This document shows, piece by piece, positions 1 through 5,586 of a stretch of DNA of 5,586 nt. The DNA lies in contig NZ_JBEBVH010000256.1 in assembly GCF_040392825.1 (NCBI RefSeq), positions 1 to 5,586 of the forward strand. The letters are read 5' to 3'. The notes beneath the pieces were generated by a model, which saw nothing but the letters and a program-made list of their open reading frames with translations, made no database searches and was not told the DNA's origin. A program made the position numbers and the translations under genes. This DNA comes from Pseudopedobacter sp040392825. Lineage in GTDB: Bacteria > Bacteroidota > Bacteroidia > Sphingobacteriales > Sphingobacteriaceae. Position 1 is the stretch's first letter; each line of letters starts with the position of its first letter.

Positions 1-253
1 AGCTATAAGGATTCCGGCGGTCTATATATATTCTTGAACCACTGCTATCTTCCTGATAATAATCGCCTTCCTCATTTCTGGATTGATAATCTTCCACCCG
101 CCTTGGAGTGTAAGTTATTTTTTTAGCCTCAACGGTAGAGCTGTATACATCGTCTCCGTTTGCTGTATTTTGTACAGCCATCTGGCTGGTTGTACAACTG
201 GCTAATGTTAAAGCCAACCCGCCAAATAATATATATATAATATTCGTTTTCAT
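1..253 (-). CDS. Small lipoprotein, N-terminal part (gene continues past left edge)
   Basis: The first 84 residues are visible, reading leftward from an ATG at 253; the frame is still open at position 1. The protein begins with Lys3 after Met-Lys-Thr-type n-region residues, has a hydrophobic core at about residues 5-18, and carries a lipobox Leu-Ala-Ser-Cys at 17-20. It should therefore be lipidated on Cys20 and anchored in the envelope. The visible mature part is polar and rich in Asp, Glu, Tyr, Ser and Arg, with an Asp-Asp-Val-Tyr motif at 34-37 and no recognised domain. It resembles, from memory only, small Tyr/Asp-rich lipoproteins of Sphingobacteriaceae sometimes mislabelled as vitellogenin-like; function is unknown. 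The start is supported by the signal peptide and by an in-frame stop just upstream. A GGAG sequence abuts the ATG, too close for a normal Shine-Dalgarno site. It is divergent from proS. Confidence 0.8.
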   Translation of the reverse strand, partial: MKTNIIYILFGGLALTLASCTTSQMAVQNTANGDDVYSSTVEAKKITYTPRRVEDYQSRNEEGDYYQEDSSGSRIYIDRRNPYS

Positions 254-328
254 CTCCTTCAGATTTAGTACATAAATATAGGTAACATCTATACTTAACT
301 TTATACGTTTTTGGTAAATATTACGATA

Positions 329-357
329 CAAAGATATAGACGATAATACAATCAAAA
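329..357 (-). promoter_or_regulatory. Candidate Bacteroidota-type promoter for the leftward lipoprotein gene
   Basis: On the minus strand TATCTTTG (336-329) matches the Bacteroidota -7 consensus TAnnTTTG exactly. A TTTTG (357-353) lies upstream as a possible -33 element. The 16-bp spacer is slightly shorter than usual. Transcription would start near 320-325, giving a leader of about 70 nt before the ATG at 253. Short motifs occur by chance in AT-rich DNA, so this is a candidate only. Confidence 0.45.
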
Positions 358-396
358 GGTTTAAATATTAAAGGACTTAATACGCTTAATATTTTT

Positions 397-404
397 TAAC
401 TTTG
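397..404 (+). promoter_or_regulatory. Candidate -7 promoter element for proS
   Basis: TAACTTTG matches the Bacteroidota -7 consensus TAnnTTTG exactly and lies 51 bp before the proS ATG, so a transcript would have a leader of about 45 nt. I see no clear TTTG -33 element at the expected distance upstream (around 373-380), which lowers confidence. Confidence 0.4.
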
Positions 405-455
405 ACCGCATTAAAAACATTAAAAATAAATACAAAAAATATTCCAACATAGTTT

Positions 456-1928
456 ATGAGTAAAGGATTAACAAGCAGATCAGAAGATTATTCGCAATGG
501 TATAACGAGTTGGTAGCCAAGGCAGATTTAGCAGAACATTCGGCCGTTAGGGGGTGTATGGTCATTAAACCTTACGGCTACTCGATTTGGGAAAAGATGC
601 AATCTGTTTTAGACCAAAAATTTAAAGAAACGGGACATTCAAACGCTTATTTTCCTTTATTCATCCCAAAGTCATTTTTTTCTAAAGAAGCGTCTCATGT
701 GGATGGGTTTGCCACGGAATGTGCCGTTGTTACCCACTATAGGTTAAAAAATGATGGTACAGGAAATATCATTGTAGATGAGGAAGCAAAACTGGAAGAG
801 GAGCTGATTGTCAGACCTACTTCAGAGACTATTATTTGGAACACTTACAAAGGGTGGATTCAATCTTATCGTGATTTACCAATTCTGGTAAACCAATGGG
901 CTAATGTAGTACGTTGGGAAATGCGTACCAGATTGTTTTTAAGAACAGCGGAGTTTTTAGGGCAGGAGGGGCAGACAGCACATGCTACAAAAGAAGAAGC
1001 TGTAGAAGAGACAGAGAGAATGCTGGAAGTTTATGCAGATTTTGCCGAAAATTGGTTAGCACTTCCGGTTGTTAGAGGTAAAAAAACAGCTAACGAGCGT
1101 TTTGCGGGAGCTTTAGAAACTTATTGTATTGAAGCATTAATGCAGGATGGAAAAGCGCTACAGGCGGGCAAATCTCATTTCTTGGGACAAAATTTTGCTA
1201 AAGCCTTCGATGTTAAATTTACGAGTAAAGAAGGTAAGCAGGAGTTTGTATGGGCAACTTCCTGGGGGGTTTCTACCCGTTTAATGGGGGCTTTGATTAT
1301 GGCACATTCAGACGATGCAGGTTTGGTGTTGCCGCCAAAATTAGCTCCAATACAAGTGGTTATTGTTCCGATTAATAAAGGAGAAGAAGAGTTGGCAAGA
1401 ATAACAGAAGTAGCTGATGATATCATTGCTAAATTAAAAGCTAAGGGTATTTCTGTTAAATATGACGACAGGGATACGCAAAGACCTGGTTTTAAATTTG
1501 CTGAATATGAAATGAAAGGAGTTCCGGTTCGTTTGGCAATGGGCGGCAGAGATTTGGATAATAATACGATAGAAATAGCTAGAAGAGATACCAGAACCAA
1601 AGAAACTATATCCAGAGATCATATTGAAGATGTAGTAGAACAATTACTGGAAGAAATTCAAAATAACATCTATCAAAAGGCATTTCAATTTAGAGAAGAA
1701 AATACAGTAAAAGTAGACTCTTACGAAGAGTTTAAACGTGTTCTTGATGAGCAACCTGGTTTTGTTTCTGCCCATTGGGATGGAACTCCGGAAACTGAGC
1801 AAAGAATCAAAGAGGAAACAAAAGCAACTATCAGATGTATTCCTTTAAACAACGAACAAGAAGAAGGTACTTGTATATTAACAGGAAAGCCATCTACGCA
1901 AAGAGTTTTATTTGCCAGAGCTTATTAA
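456..1928 (+). CDS. proS: Prolyl-tRNA synthetase (archaeal/eukaryotic-like class)
   Basis: This cytoplasmic class II aminoacyl-tRNA synthetase charges tRNA-Pro with proline using ATP (EC 6.1.1.15). At 490 residues it has the usual length of the archaeal/eukaryotic-like ProRS rather than the longer E. coli type, and it lacks the inserted editing domain. Motif 1 is around 33-49 (GCMVIKPYGYSIWEKMQ). An RPTSE proline-site signature is at 120-124, motif 2 spans about 146-172 with the Arg-Trp-Glu-Met-Arg core at 153-157, and motif 3 is at 271-287 (GVSTRLMGALIMAHSDD). The anticodon-binding domain covers about 298-405. The C-terminal zinc-domain-like segment (about 405-490) ends in the class-typical Ala-Tyr but keeps only Cys461 and Cys473 of the expected cysteine ligands. 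The ATG start has no clear Shine-Dalgarno; the N-terminal SEDYSQWY segment is typical of the family. Confidence 0.97.
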   Translation: MSKGLTSRSEDYSQWYNELVAKADLAEHSAVRGCMVIKPYGYSIWEKMQSVLDQKFKETGHSNAYFPLFIPKSFFSKEASHVDGFATECAVVTHYRLKNDGTGNIIVDEEAKLEEELIVRPTSETIIWNTYKGWIQSYRDLPILVNQWANVVRWEMRTRLFLRTAEFLGQEGQTAHATKEEAVEETERMLEVYADFAENWLALPVVRGKKTANERFAGALETYCIEALMQDGKALQAGKSHFLGQNFAKAFDVKFTSKEGKQEFVWATSWGVSTRLMGALIMAHSDDAGLVLPPKLAPIQVVIVPINKGEEELARITEVADDIIAKLKAKGISVKYDDRDTQRPGFKFAEYEMKGVPVRLAMGGRDLDNNTIEIARRDTRTKETISRDHIEDVVEQLLEEIQNNIYQKAFQFREENTVKVDSYEEFKRVLDEQPGFVSAHWDGTPETEQRIKEETKATIRCIPLNNEQEEGTCILTGKPSTQRVLFARAY

Positions 1929-1937
1929 AGGTAGGTA

Positions 1938-2078
1938 GTATTAAGTATTAGGTATTAAGTATCAATAAATGAGTGTTGAGTAGTTGATTTGAGCCTGGTA
2001 TATATAAATGATGTTAGATTTTAAGTTAGCAGATGTCATTTAAGAAGTCTAATAACGAATAACGGACAACAATAACTG
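1938..2078. repeat. Mosaic of short tandem repeats in the proS-metB spacer
   Basis: Most of the 158-bp spacer is made of degenerate short repeats. At 1939-1966 there are four 7-bp units: TATTAAG, TATTAGG, TATTAAG, TATCAAT. At 1975-1993 GTTGAG, GTTGAT and TTTGAG follow one another. At 2010-2036 GTTAGAT and GTTAGCAGAT occur with two copies of GATGT. At 2051-2077 AATAACG appears twice in tandem, followed by ACAAC and AATAACT. No reading frame or stable hairpin is obvious. Similar-looking intergenic strings occur in Sphingobacteriaceae genomes as far as I recall, but I could not check copies elsewhere. Confidence 0.7.
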
Positions 2079-2086
2079 GAAGCAAT

Positions 2087-3226
2087 ATGAAATTCGGAAC
2101 TAAAGCTATTCACGCAGGTCAGCACCCGGATCCGGCAACGGGAGCTGTGATGACGCCTATTTATCAAACTTCTACTTATGCCCAGGCATCGCCCGGAGAT
2201 CACAAGGGATTTGAATATTCAAGAGGTACAAATCCTACACGTAAGGCATTGGAAGATTGTTTGGCGGCTTTAGAAAACGGCAATTACGGGTTGGCTTTTT
2301 CCAGCGGAATGGGGGCTACAGATGCCATTATGAAGCTATTAAAACCGGGAGACGAAGTTATCACCGGAAATGATCTTTATGGTGGGTCTTATCGTATTTT
2401 TACAAAAGTATTTGCTAATTATGGTATCAAATTTCACTTTGTAGATTTTTCCCAACCCGAGAATATTGTTCCTTATATTAACGGGAACACCAAACAAATT
2501 TGGATAGAAACTCCAACAAACCCGACAATGCAGATTATTGATATTGCTGCGGTTTCTAAAATTGCTAAAGCGCATAATCTGCTACTGACGGTAGATAATA
2601 CTTTTGCCTCACCTTTTTTGCAAAACCCTTTGGATTTGGGGGCAGATATAGTAATGCATTCTGTAACGAAATATATTGCCGGACACTCGGATGTTGTTAT
2701 GGGGGCTATTGTGGTTAAGGACGAGGAACTGTATAAAAAGCTATGGTTTATTTATAATGCATGTGGAGCTACTCCAGGACCGCAAGATTCATTTCTGGCT
2801 ATACGAGGTATAAAGACACTACATTTAAGAATGAAAGCTCATTGCGAGAATGGAGAAAAAATAGCTCATTTCTTAAAGAATCATCCTAAAATAGAAAAGA
2901 TATATTGGCCGGGATTTACCGACCATCCAAATCACGATGTCGCTAAAATACAAATGCGTGGTTTCGGTGGAATGATTTCTATTGTATTAAAAGACGCAAA
3001 TTTGCAGGAAACATTCAGGATAGCTTCTTCTTTTAAAGTTTTCACTTTAGCCGAATCTTTAGGAGGGGTAGAATCTTTAATTAATCATCCTGCGACTATG
3101 ACGCATGGCTCTATTCCGAAAGAAGAGCGTGAAAAAGTTGGTGTTACAGATAATCTGCTCCGCCTAAGTGTAGGAATAGAGGATATAGAAGACCTTTTGG
3201 AAGATTTGGAACAAGCACTTAAATAG
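2087..3226 (+). CDS. metB: Cystathionine gamma-synthase / gamma-lyase family PLP enzyme
   Basis: This is a cytoplasmic PLP-dependent transsulfuration enzyme of the Cys/Met metabolism family. The synthase joins an acylated homoserine to cysteine to make cystathionine for methionine synthesis; the closely related lyase cleaves cystathionine to cysteine. The 379-residue length fits both. Visible landmarks are the Tyr-Ser-Arg phosphate-binding segment at 44-46 in EYSRGTNPT, the SSGMGA loop at 72-77, Asp170 in TVDNTF (contact to the PLP pyridine nitrogen), the Schiff-base lysine Lys195 in SVTKYIAGHSD, and the ESLGGVESLINHPATMTH substrate-site block at 323-340. Start is the ATG at 2087, with the family-typical KFGTKAIHAG N-terminus and only a weak GGAAG upstream. 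It lies 158 bp after proS on the same strand and ends at an intrinsic terminator. Synthase is the usual annotation in Bacteroidota, but sequence alone does not firmly exclude lyase activity. Confidence 0.9.
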   Translation: MKFGTKAIHAGQHPDPATGAVMTPIYQTSTYAQASPGDHKGFEYSRGTNPTRKALEDCLAALENGNYGLAFSSGMGATDAIMKLLKPGDEVITGNDLYGGSYRIFTKVFANYGIKFHFVDFSQPENIVPYINGNTKQIWIETPTNPTMQIIDIAAVSKIAKAHNLLLTVDNTFASPFLQNPLDLGADIVMHSVTKYIAGHSDVVMGAIVVKDEELYKKLWFIYNACGATPGPQDSFLAIRGIKTLHLRMKAHCENGEKIAHFLKNHPKIEKIYWPGFTDHPNHDVAKIQMRGFGGMISIVLKDANLQETFRIASSFKVFTLAESLGGVESLINHPATMTHGSIPKEEREKVGVTDNLLRLSVGIEDIEDLLEDLEQALK

Positions 3227-3248
3227 CTTTTCAAAATTAGATATTATT

Positions 3249-3281
3249 AAAGCGGATAGTTTATGGCTATTCGCTTTTTTT
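3249..3281 (+). terminator. Intrinsic terminator after metB
   Basis: AAAGCGGATAG (3249-3259) pairs with CTATTCGCTTT (3267-3277), an 11-bp stem with one G-U pair and a 7-nt loop, followed by a T run to 3281. It begins 23 nt after the metB stop codon. A second T run lies at 3291-3296 after a self-complementary AAAAGCTTTT. Confidence 0.85.
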
Positions 3282-3299
3282 AATAAAAGCTTTTTTAGG

Positions 3300-3370
3300 A
3301 GTTATTTGGATAACTATGAAACATTGATGAATAAAAACTGTTTCTAGGTTATTCATATCAACAAATAACC
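3300..3370 (+). promoter_or_regulatory. Leader with inverted repeats upstream of the helical lipoprotein gene
   Basis: Three dyads are visible. AGTTAT/ATAACT (3300-3305 and 3310-3315) has a 4-nt spacer. ATGAATAA/TTATTCAT (3327-3334 and 3349-3356) has a 14-nt loop. GGTTATT/AATAACC (3347-3353 and 3364-3370) ends three bases before the ATG. The last two share 3349-3353 and cannot form together. These could be operator sites or alternative RNA hairpins at the ribosome entry site; in AT-rich DNA chance is a real alternative. No full TAnnTTTG promoter match is evident here. Confidence 0.35.
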
Positions 3371-3373
3371 AAT

Positions 3374-3805
3374 ATGAAAAAATTAACATTTTTGACAGCA
3401 ATTGCTGCCACTTTAACTTTCGCAGCTTGCAATAATAATGCAAAACAAGAGACTGCAGGTGAGCAGTTAGACCAGGCCATAGACTCCTTGGACCAATCTG
3501 TAGACAGAGTTGAAGCTGAAATGAAAGCGAAGATCGAAAAAGCTCAGCAAGCTCTTGACGATGCTATTGCAAAGGGTGATAAAAAAGCCGAAGAAGCGGC
3601 TAGAAAAACTTTGGAAGAGGCAAAGTTAGCCTGGGAGAAAACTAAACGCGCAACAAATAATGCCGTACAGGATATCAGACAAGGTGTAGACAGTACCGTT
3701 GAAAGTGCAAAGTCGGCCGCTCAGGAAACTAAGAATGACATGAAAGACGCTGCTGAGAAAGCAGACAGAAAAATCGAAAATGTAAAGGAAGCATTAAAAA
3801 AATAA
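3374..3805 (+). CDS. Small all-helical lipoprotein of unknown function
   Basis: This 143-residue envelope protein is predicted to be a lipoprotein. It has Lys2-Lys3, a hydrophobic stretch at 4-18 and a lipobox Phe-Ala-Ala-Cys at 16-19, so the mature protein starts at Cys19. A short Asn-rich linker (20-22) precedes an almost wholly charged and Ala-rich helical region. From 32 to 54 the hydrophobic residues L32, I36, L39, V43, V46, M50 follow coiled-coil heptad spacing. From 97 to 140 there are four 11-residue units with I, A, M and I at their fifth position, as in LEA or apolipoprotein-like amphipathic helices. There is one Trp (87), only the lipobox Cys, no Pro, and no enzyme motif. It may be a periplasm-facing or surface helical protein, perhaps envelope-stress related; that is inference. 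The gene stands alone between two terminators. Confidence 0.85.
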   Translation: MKKLTFLTAIAATLTFAACNNNAKQETAGEQLDQAIDSLDQSVDRVEAEMKAKIEKAQQALDDAIAKGDKKAEEAARKTLEEAKLAWEKTKRATNNAVQDIRQGVDSTVESAKSAAQETKNDMKDAAEKADRKIENVKEALKK

Positions 3806-3813
3806 GTAAAAAT

Positions 3814-3860
3814 GACCTGCTGCGATTTCTAATCATCAGAGGAGTTGAAGCAGGTCCTCT
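3814..3860. terminator. Hairpin between convergent genes, likely bidirectional terminator
   Basis: GACCTGCT (3814-3821) pairs perfectly with AGCAGGTC (3849-3856) around a 27-nt loop that contains a small GATT/AATC hairpin (3824-3834). Read leftward the stem is followed by ATTTTTACTTATTTTTT, a good U-rich tail for the methyltransferase transcript. Read rightward the tail is CTCTTTAAAATTTT, weaker. A competing stem AGAGGA/TCCTCT (3838-3843 with 3855-3860) would put TTT directly after it for the plus strand. It fills the 55-bp gap between the two stop codons. Confidence 0.65.
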
Positions 3861-4529
3861 TTAAAATTTTCCGAGTTTCGCTATAGTGTAAAGCCTGTTA
3901 ACTATTTCCCCGGTTTTGCTTTTGACCACATCGGCCTTTTCAATGAATTCGACTTTTTTGAATTTGGTTTGCTGTATAAGTTCTGATAGTTTTTGATTGT
4001 CGAATAAATTAAAGCCATATTTGGTAAAAGGCAGCTTTTCCATAAATTCCTTTTGGGCAAAACTCAAAACGAGCAAACCGTCAGGTTTCAGTACTCTGTA
4101 TATTTCGTTAAATAAATGCAGTGGATTTGTCCAGAAATAAATGGTGTTTACTGTCATAATCTTATTAAAGGTGTTACTTTCGTAAGGTATGTCTTCGCCG
4201 TTATAAATATTAAATCTTACTGTGCTATCAGATATAAATTCACTGTTCTTAAGTAAAGCTTGTTGCTTCATGGTTTCCGATATCTCGAGACCTGTGTACT
4301 GAATATGATTTGCTTCATTTAAGATTTTGCTTAAATGACCGCAGTTCCCATGTCCTAGTTCCAAAACCGTATCTCCATCTTTAATGTTAAGTGCTTTAAT
4401 GGAAGATAATGTCATTTCTATATTCCCTTCGTTCATCATGTCGGCGGTCTTTATTCCGTTTTGACCTTCAGGACAGCTTAGCTGTTTAGCAAGTTGAATT
4501 AAATCGTTTTCTGTTAATTCGTTTTTCAT
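3861..4529 (-). CDS. Class I SAM-dependent methyltransferase (Methyltransf_11 / UbiE-like)
   Basis: This 222-residue cytoplasmic protein has the Rossmann-fold methyltransferase motifs. Motif I is VLELGHGNCGH at 55-65 (SAM-binding glycine loop). The post-I acidic residue is Glu82 in GLEIS (80-84), expected to bind the SAM ribose. Asp113 lies in NGEDIPY, an acidic-loop region near the adenine. A hydrophobic strand FNKIMTVNTIYFW is at 121-133, and RVLKPDGLLVLSF at 145-157 is the usual post-motif segment. The N-terminal 15-42 region (SCPEGQNGIKTADMMNE and onward) resembles related Bacteroidota methyltransferases as I recall them, supporting the ATG at 4529 rather than Met31/32. The acceptor substrate cannot be read from the sequence. 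There is no Shine-Dalgarno before the ATG. It lies 126 bp downstream of the flavoprotein gene on the same strand. Confidence 0.88.
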   Translation of the reverse strand: MKNELTENDLIQLAKQLSCPEGQNGIKTADMMNEGNIEMTLSSIKALNIKDGDTVLELGHGNCGHLSKILNEANHIQYTGLEISETMKQQALLKNSEFISDSTVRFNIYNGEDIPYESNTFNKIMTVNTIYFWTNPLHLFNEIYRVLKPDGLLVLSFAQKEFMEKLPFTKYGFNLFDNQKLSELIQQTKFKKVEFIEKADVVKSKTGEIVNRLYTIAKLGKF

Positions 4530-4633
4530 ATTTTATAAATAGTACATGTTAAGATAGTGTTTTGTATACTATAATAGTCCCTTTCTGATAAGAATATTAA
4601 GGAGGTTGTGTTTGATATTGAATAAAGAATAGC

Positions 4634-4649
4634 AGTTTATTACTAAACT
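4634..4649 (-). other. Weak inverted repeat after the flavoprotein stop
   Basis: AGTTTA (4634-4639) and TAAACT (4644-4649) form a perfect 6-bp dyad with a 4-nt loop, seven bases past the TAG stop at 4656. The stem is AT-rich and the following minus-strand sequence is only loosely T-rich, so it would be a weak terminator at best. The rest of the 126-bp gap to the methyltransferase has a small ACTAT-A-ATAGT palindrome (4568-4578) and no good TAnnTTTG match. Confidence 0.25.
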
Positions 4650-4655
4650 AGTATC

Positions 4656-5586
4656 CTAAAAATCAAAAGTCAACAAAGAATGCTGGCTTGCCGTATGCAA
4701 ATCCCGCCATACTCTATTTAGCTCACTGGCTTTTTTTGCGGCTTCCAAACCACAATAAGGATACAATGTATCTGCCATTTTTATAGCTGTATGAGCAAGT
4801 ATGCGACTATTTTTACTTATCGAATTTAAGGTTTCCTGCTTGCACAGTCCGGTTTCAGAAAACTCTTTCCATGATAAATCTACACTATTGAAGAAATTAG
4901 ATCTTACCTGTTGAAAATTGAGCTTAAGATCTGAGACCTCTTTTTCGAAATATTTAATTTGTTCTGCAGTATATCTTTTAATTCCTGATCTGGTATAGAA
5001 ATAATCATCTACCAACTCCGCAAAATGTAAGGCCATCCCAGAATAATTTACTGCCAGTGTAGTCTCTGCTAATTGCAGAAAAGGGTAATTTAATAAAGGA
5101 ATGTCTACTTGTAATTCTCCATTAATTTTGAATTCTCTGTTGAATGGGATTTGCAAATTATTGACCTTAAAGGCGTGGCTACCAGTTGCTATAAGTCCAA
5201 AATAGGCCCATTCACTTAAAATTTCAACTTCTTCTTTCTTTAGGATGAAAGATTTTACCAATTCTTCGCCATTTTCGGCTAATACAGGAGAATTGTCTCC
5301 GTTTACGATAGTACAGTTTGCCGTAAAAATAGTAGCATGCAGGGCTCCGCTGGCATATTTCCATACTCCGTTAATCTGATAGCCATTTTCCGTTTTCATA
5401 GCAGTGCCGCTAACGGCTCCGCTGCCGGCAAAACAAGTTTTAGGATTTGCAAAAATTTCCTTTGCCAAATTTTTGTCTAAGAATCCGGAGAACCAGGCAG
5501 CACCGCTGCACAAAGTAACAGTCCAAGCCAGACTGCCATCTGCTTTTGCTAAATTTTCTTCCAATCGTAATATTTCTGGAAGCGGT
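4656..5586 (-). CDS. Acyl-CoA dehydrogenase / group D flavin monooxygenase family protein, N-terminus outside window
   Basis: 309 residues are visible before the TAG stop at 4658-4656, and the frame stays open to the right edge. The TTG at 5564-5562 is an internal Leu codon: the codons before it read Pro-Leu-Pro-Glu-Ile-Leu-Arg in the same frame and fit the family. Counting from the first complete codon, the family's helical segment ends in LAKADGSLAW (12-21). The beta-barrel domain carries GVWKYASG (73-80) and GLIATGSHAFKV (130-141), matching the usual G-W-x-x-SG and GxxxTGS patterns. The C-terminal helical domain ends with RVWRDLHTASQH (291-302), typical of Acyl-CoA_dh_2 proteins such as HsaA, HpaH and DszC-like flavin monooxygenases. 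About 80-100 N-terminal residues are probably missing. The fold assignment is solid; whether it is an oxygenase or a dehydrogenase, and on what substrate, is not. Confidence 0.85.
   Translation of the reverse strand, partial: PLPEILRLEENLAKADGSLAWTVTLCSGAAWFSGFLDKNLAKEIFANPKTCFAGSGAVSGTAMKTENGYQINGVWKYASGALHATIFTANCTIVNGDNSPVLAENGEELVKSFILKKEEVEILSEWAYFGLIATGSHAFKVNNLQIPFNREFKINGELQVDIPLLNYPFLQLAETTLAVNYSGMALHFAELVDDYFYTRSGIKRYTAEQIKYFEKEVSDLKLNFQQVRSNFFNSVDLSWKEFSETGLCKQETLNSISKNSRILAHTAIKMADTLYPYCGLEAAKKASELNRVWRDLHTASQHSLLTFDF

Noticed and set aside
229..239. Alternating AT run in the signal-peptide codons of the left lipoprotein, a possible phase-variable tract; another short one at 23-31
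   Set aside because: Only about five dinucleotide units, interrupted on both sides, in AT-rich DNA; too short to claim slippage switching.
1175..1643. Two overlapping leftward open frames (141 and 69 codons) inside proS
   Set aside because: They lie antisense to the conserved ProRS catalytic and anticodon-binding regions, have no family likeness and no start signals, so they are shadows of the real gene.
1984..1991. TTGATTTG as a -7 promoter box for metB
   Set aside because: One mismatch in the key TA, no -33 partner, and it sits within the repeat mosaic, so chance is likely.
2339..2575. Leftward 78-codon open frame inside metB
   Set aside because: It is antisense to conserved PLP-enzyme sequence, with no recognisable protein character.
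4599..4625. Strong AAGGAGG on the plus strand, like a Shine-Dalgarno site
   Set aside because: The frames after it close within a few codons (GTG at 4608 meets TAA after five codons), so there is no gene to translate.
1..5586. A new defence, mobile or biosynthetic system spanning the window
   Set aside because: The genes belong to unrelated housekeeping or envelope families on both strands, separated by terminators, with no repeats, integrase, toxin-antitoxin pair or shared pathway linking them.

Overview
This AT-rich window most likely comes from a Bacteroidota chromosome, probably Sphingobacteriales (Pedobacter-like). The evidence is the family likeness of the proteins, starts with little or no Shine-Dalgarno sequence, TAnnTTTG-type promoter boxes and two small lipoproteins with N-terminal lipoboxes. 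The genus is inference. I see no mobile element, CRISPR array, tRNA or rRNA; this looks like ordinary core chromosome.

Layout. Positions 1-253 (minus) hold the start of a small lipoprotein that runs off the left edge. A 202-bp divergent intergenic region with a candidate promoter for each direction leads into proS (456-1928, plus), a prolyl-tRNA synthetase of the archaeal/eukaryotic-like class. A 158-bp gap built largely of short 7-8 bp repeats separates it from a cystathionine gamma-synthase/lyase family gene (2087-3226, plus), which ends at a clear intrinsic terminator. A leader with several inverted repeats precedes a 143-aa helical lipoprotein gene (3374-3805, plus). This gene converges on a SAM-dependent methyltransferase gene (3861-4529, minus) across a 55-bp gap holding a hairpin that could serve both strands. 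Beyond a 126-bp gap, an acyl-CoA dehydrogenase/flavin monooxygenase family gene (minus) runs off the right edge; its reading frame stays open to the end of the window, so its true start lies outside.

How the genes relate. They do not form one obvious pathway. ProRS serves translation, the PLP enzyme serves methionine/cysteine transsulfuration, and the two lipoproteins are envelope proteins of unknown role. The methyltransferase and flavoprotein share a strand but are separated by 126 bp, so co-transcription is possible but unproven. I found no convincing new multi-gene system. The points most worth a second look are the repeat-built proS-metB spacer, the inverted repeats ahead of the helical lipoprotein gene, the depleted zinc site of ProRS, and the uncertain chemistry of the edge flavoprotein.
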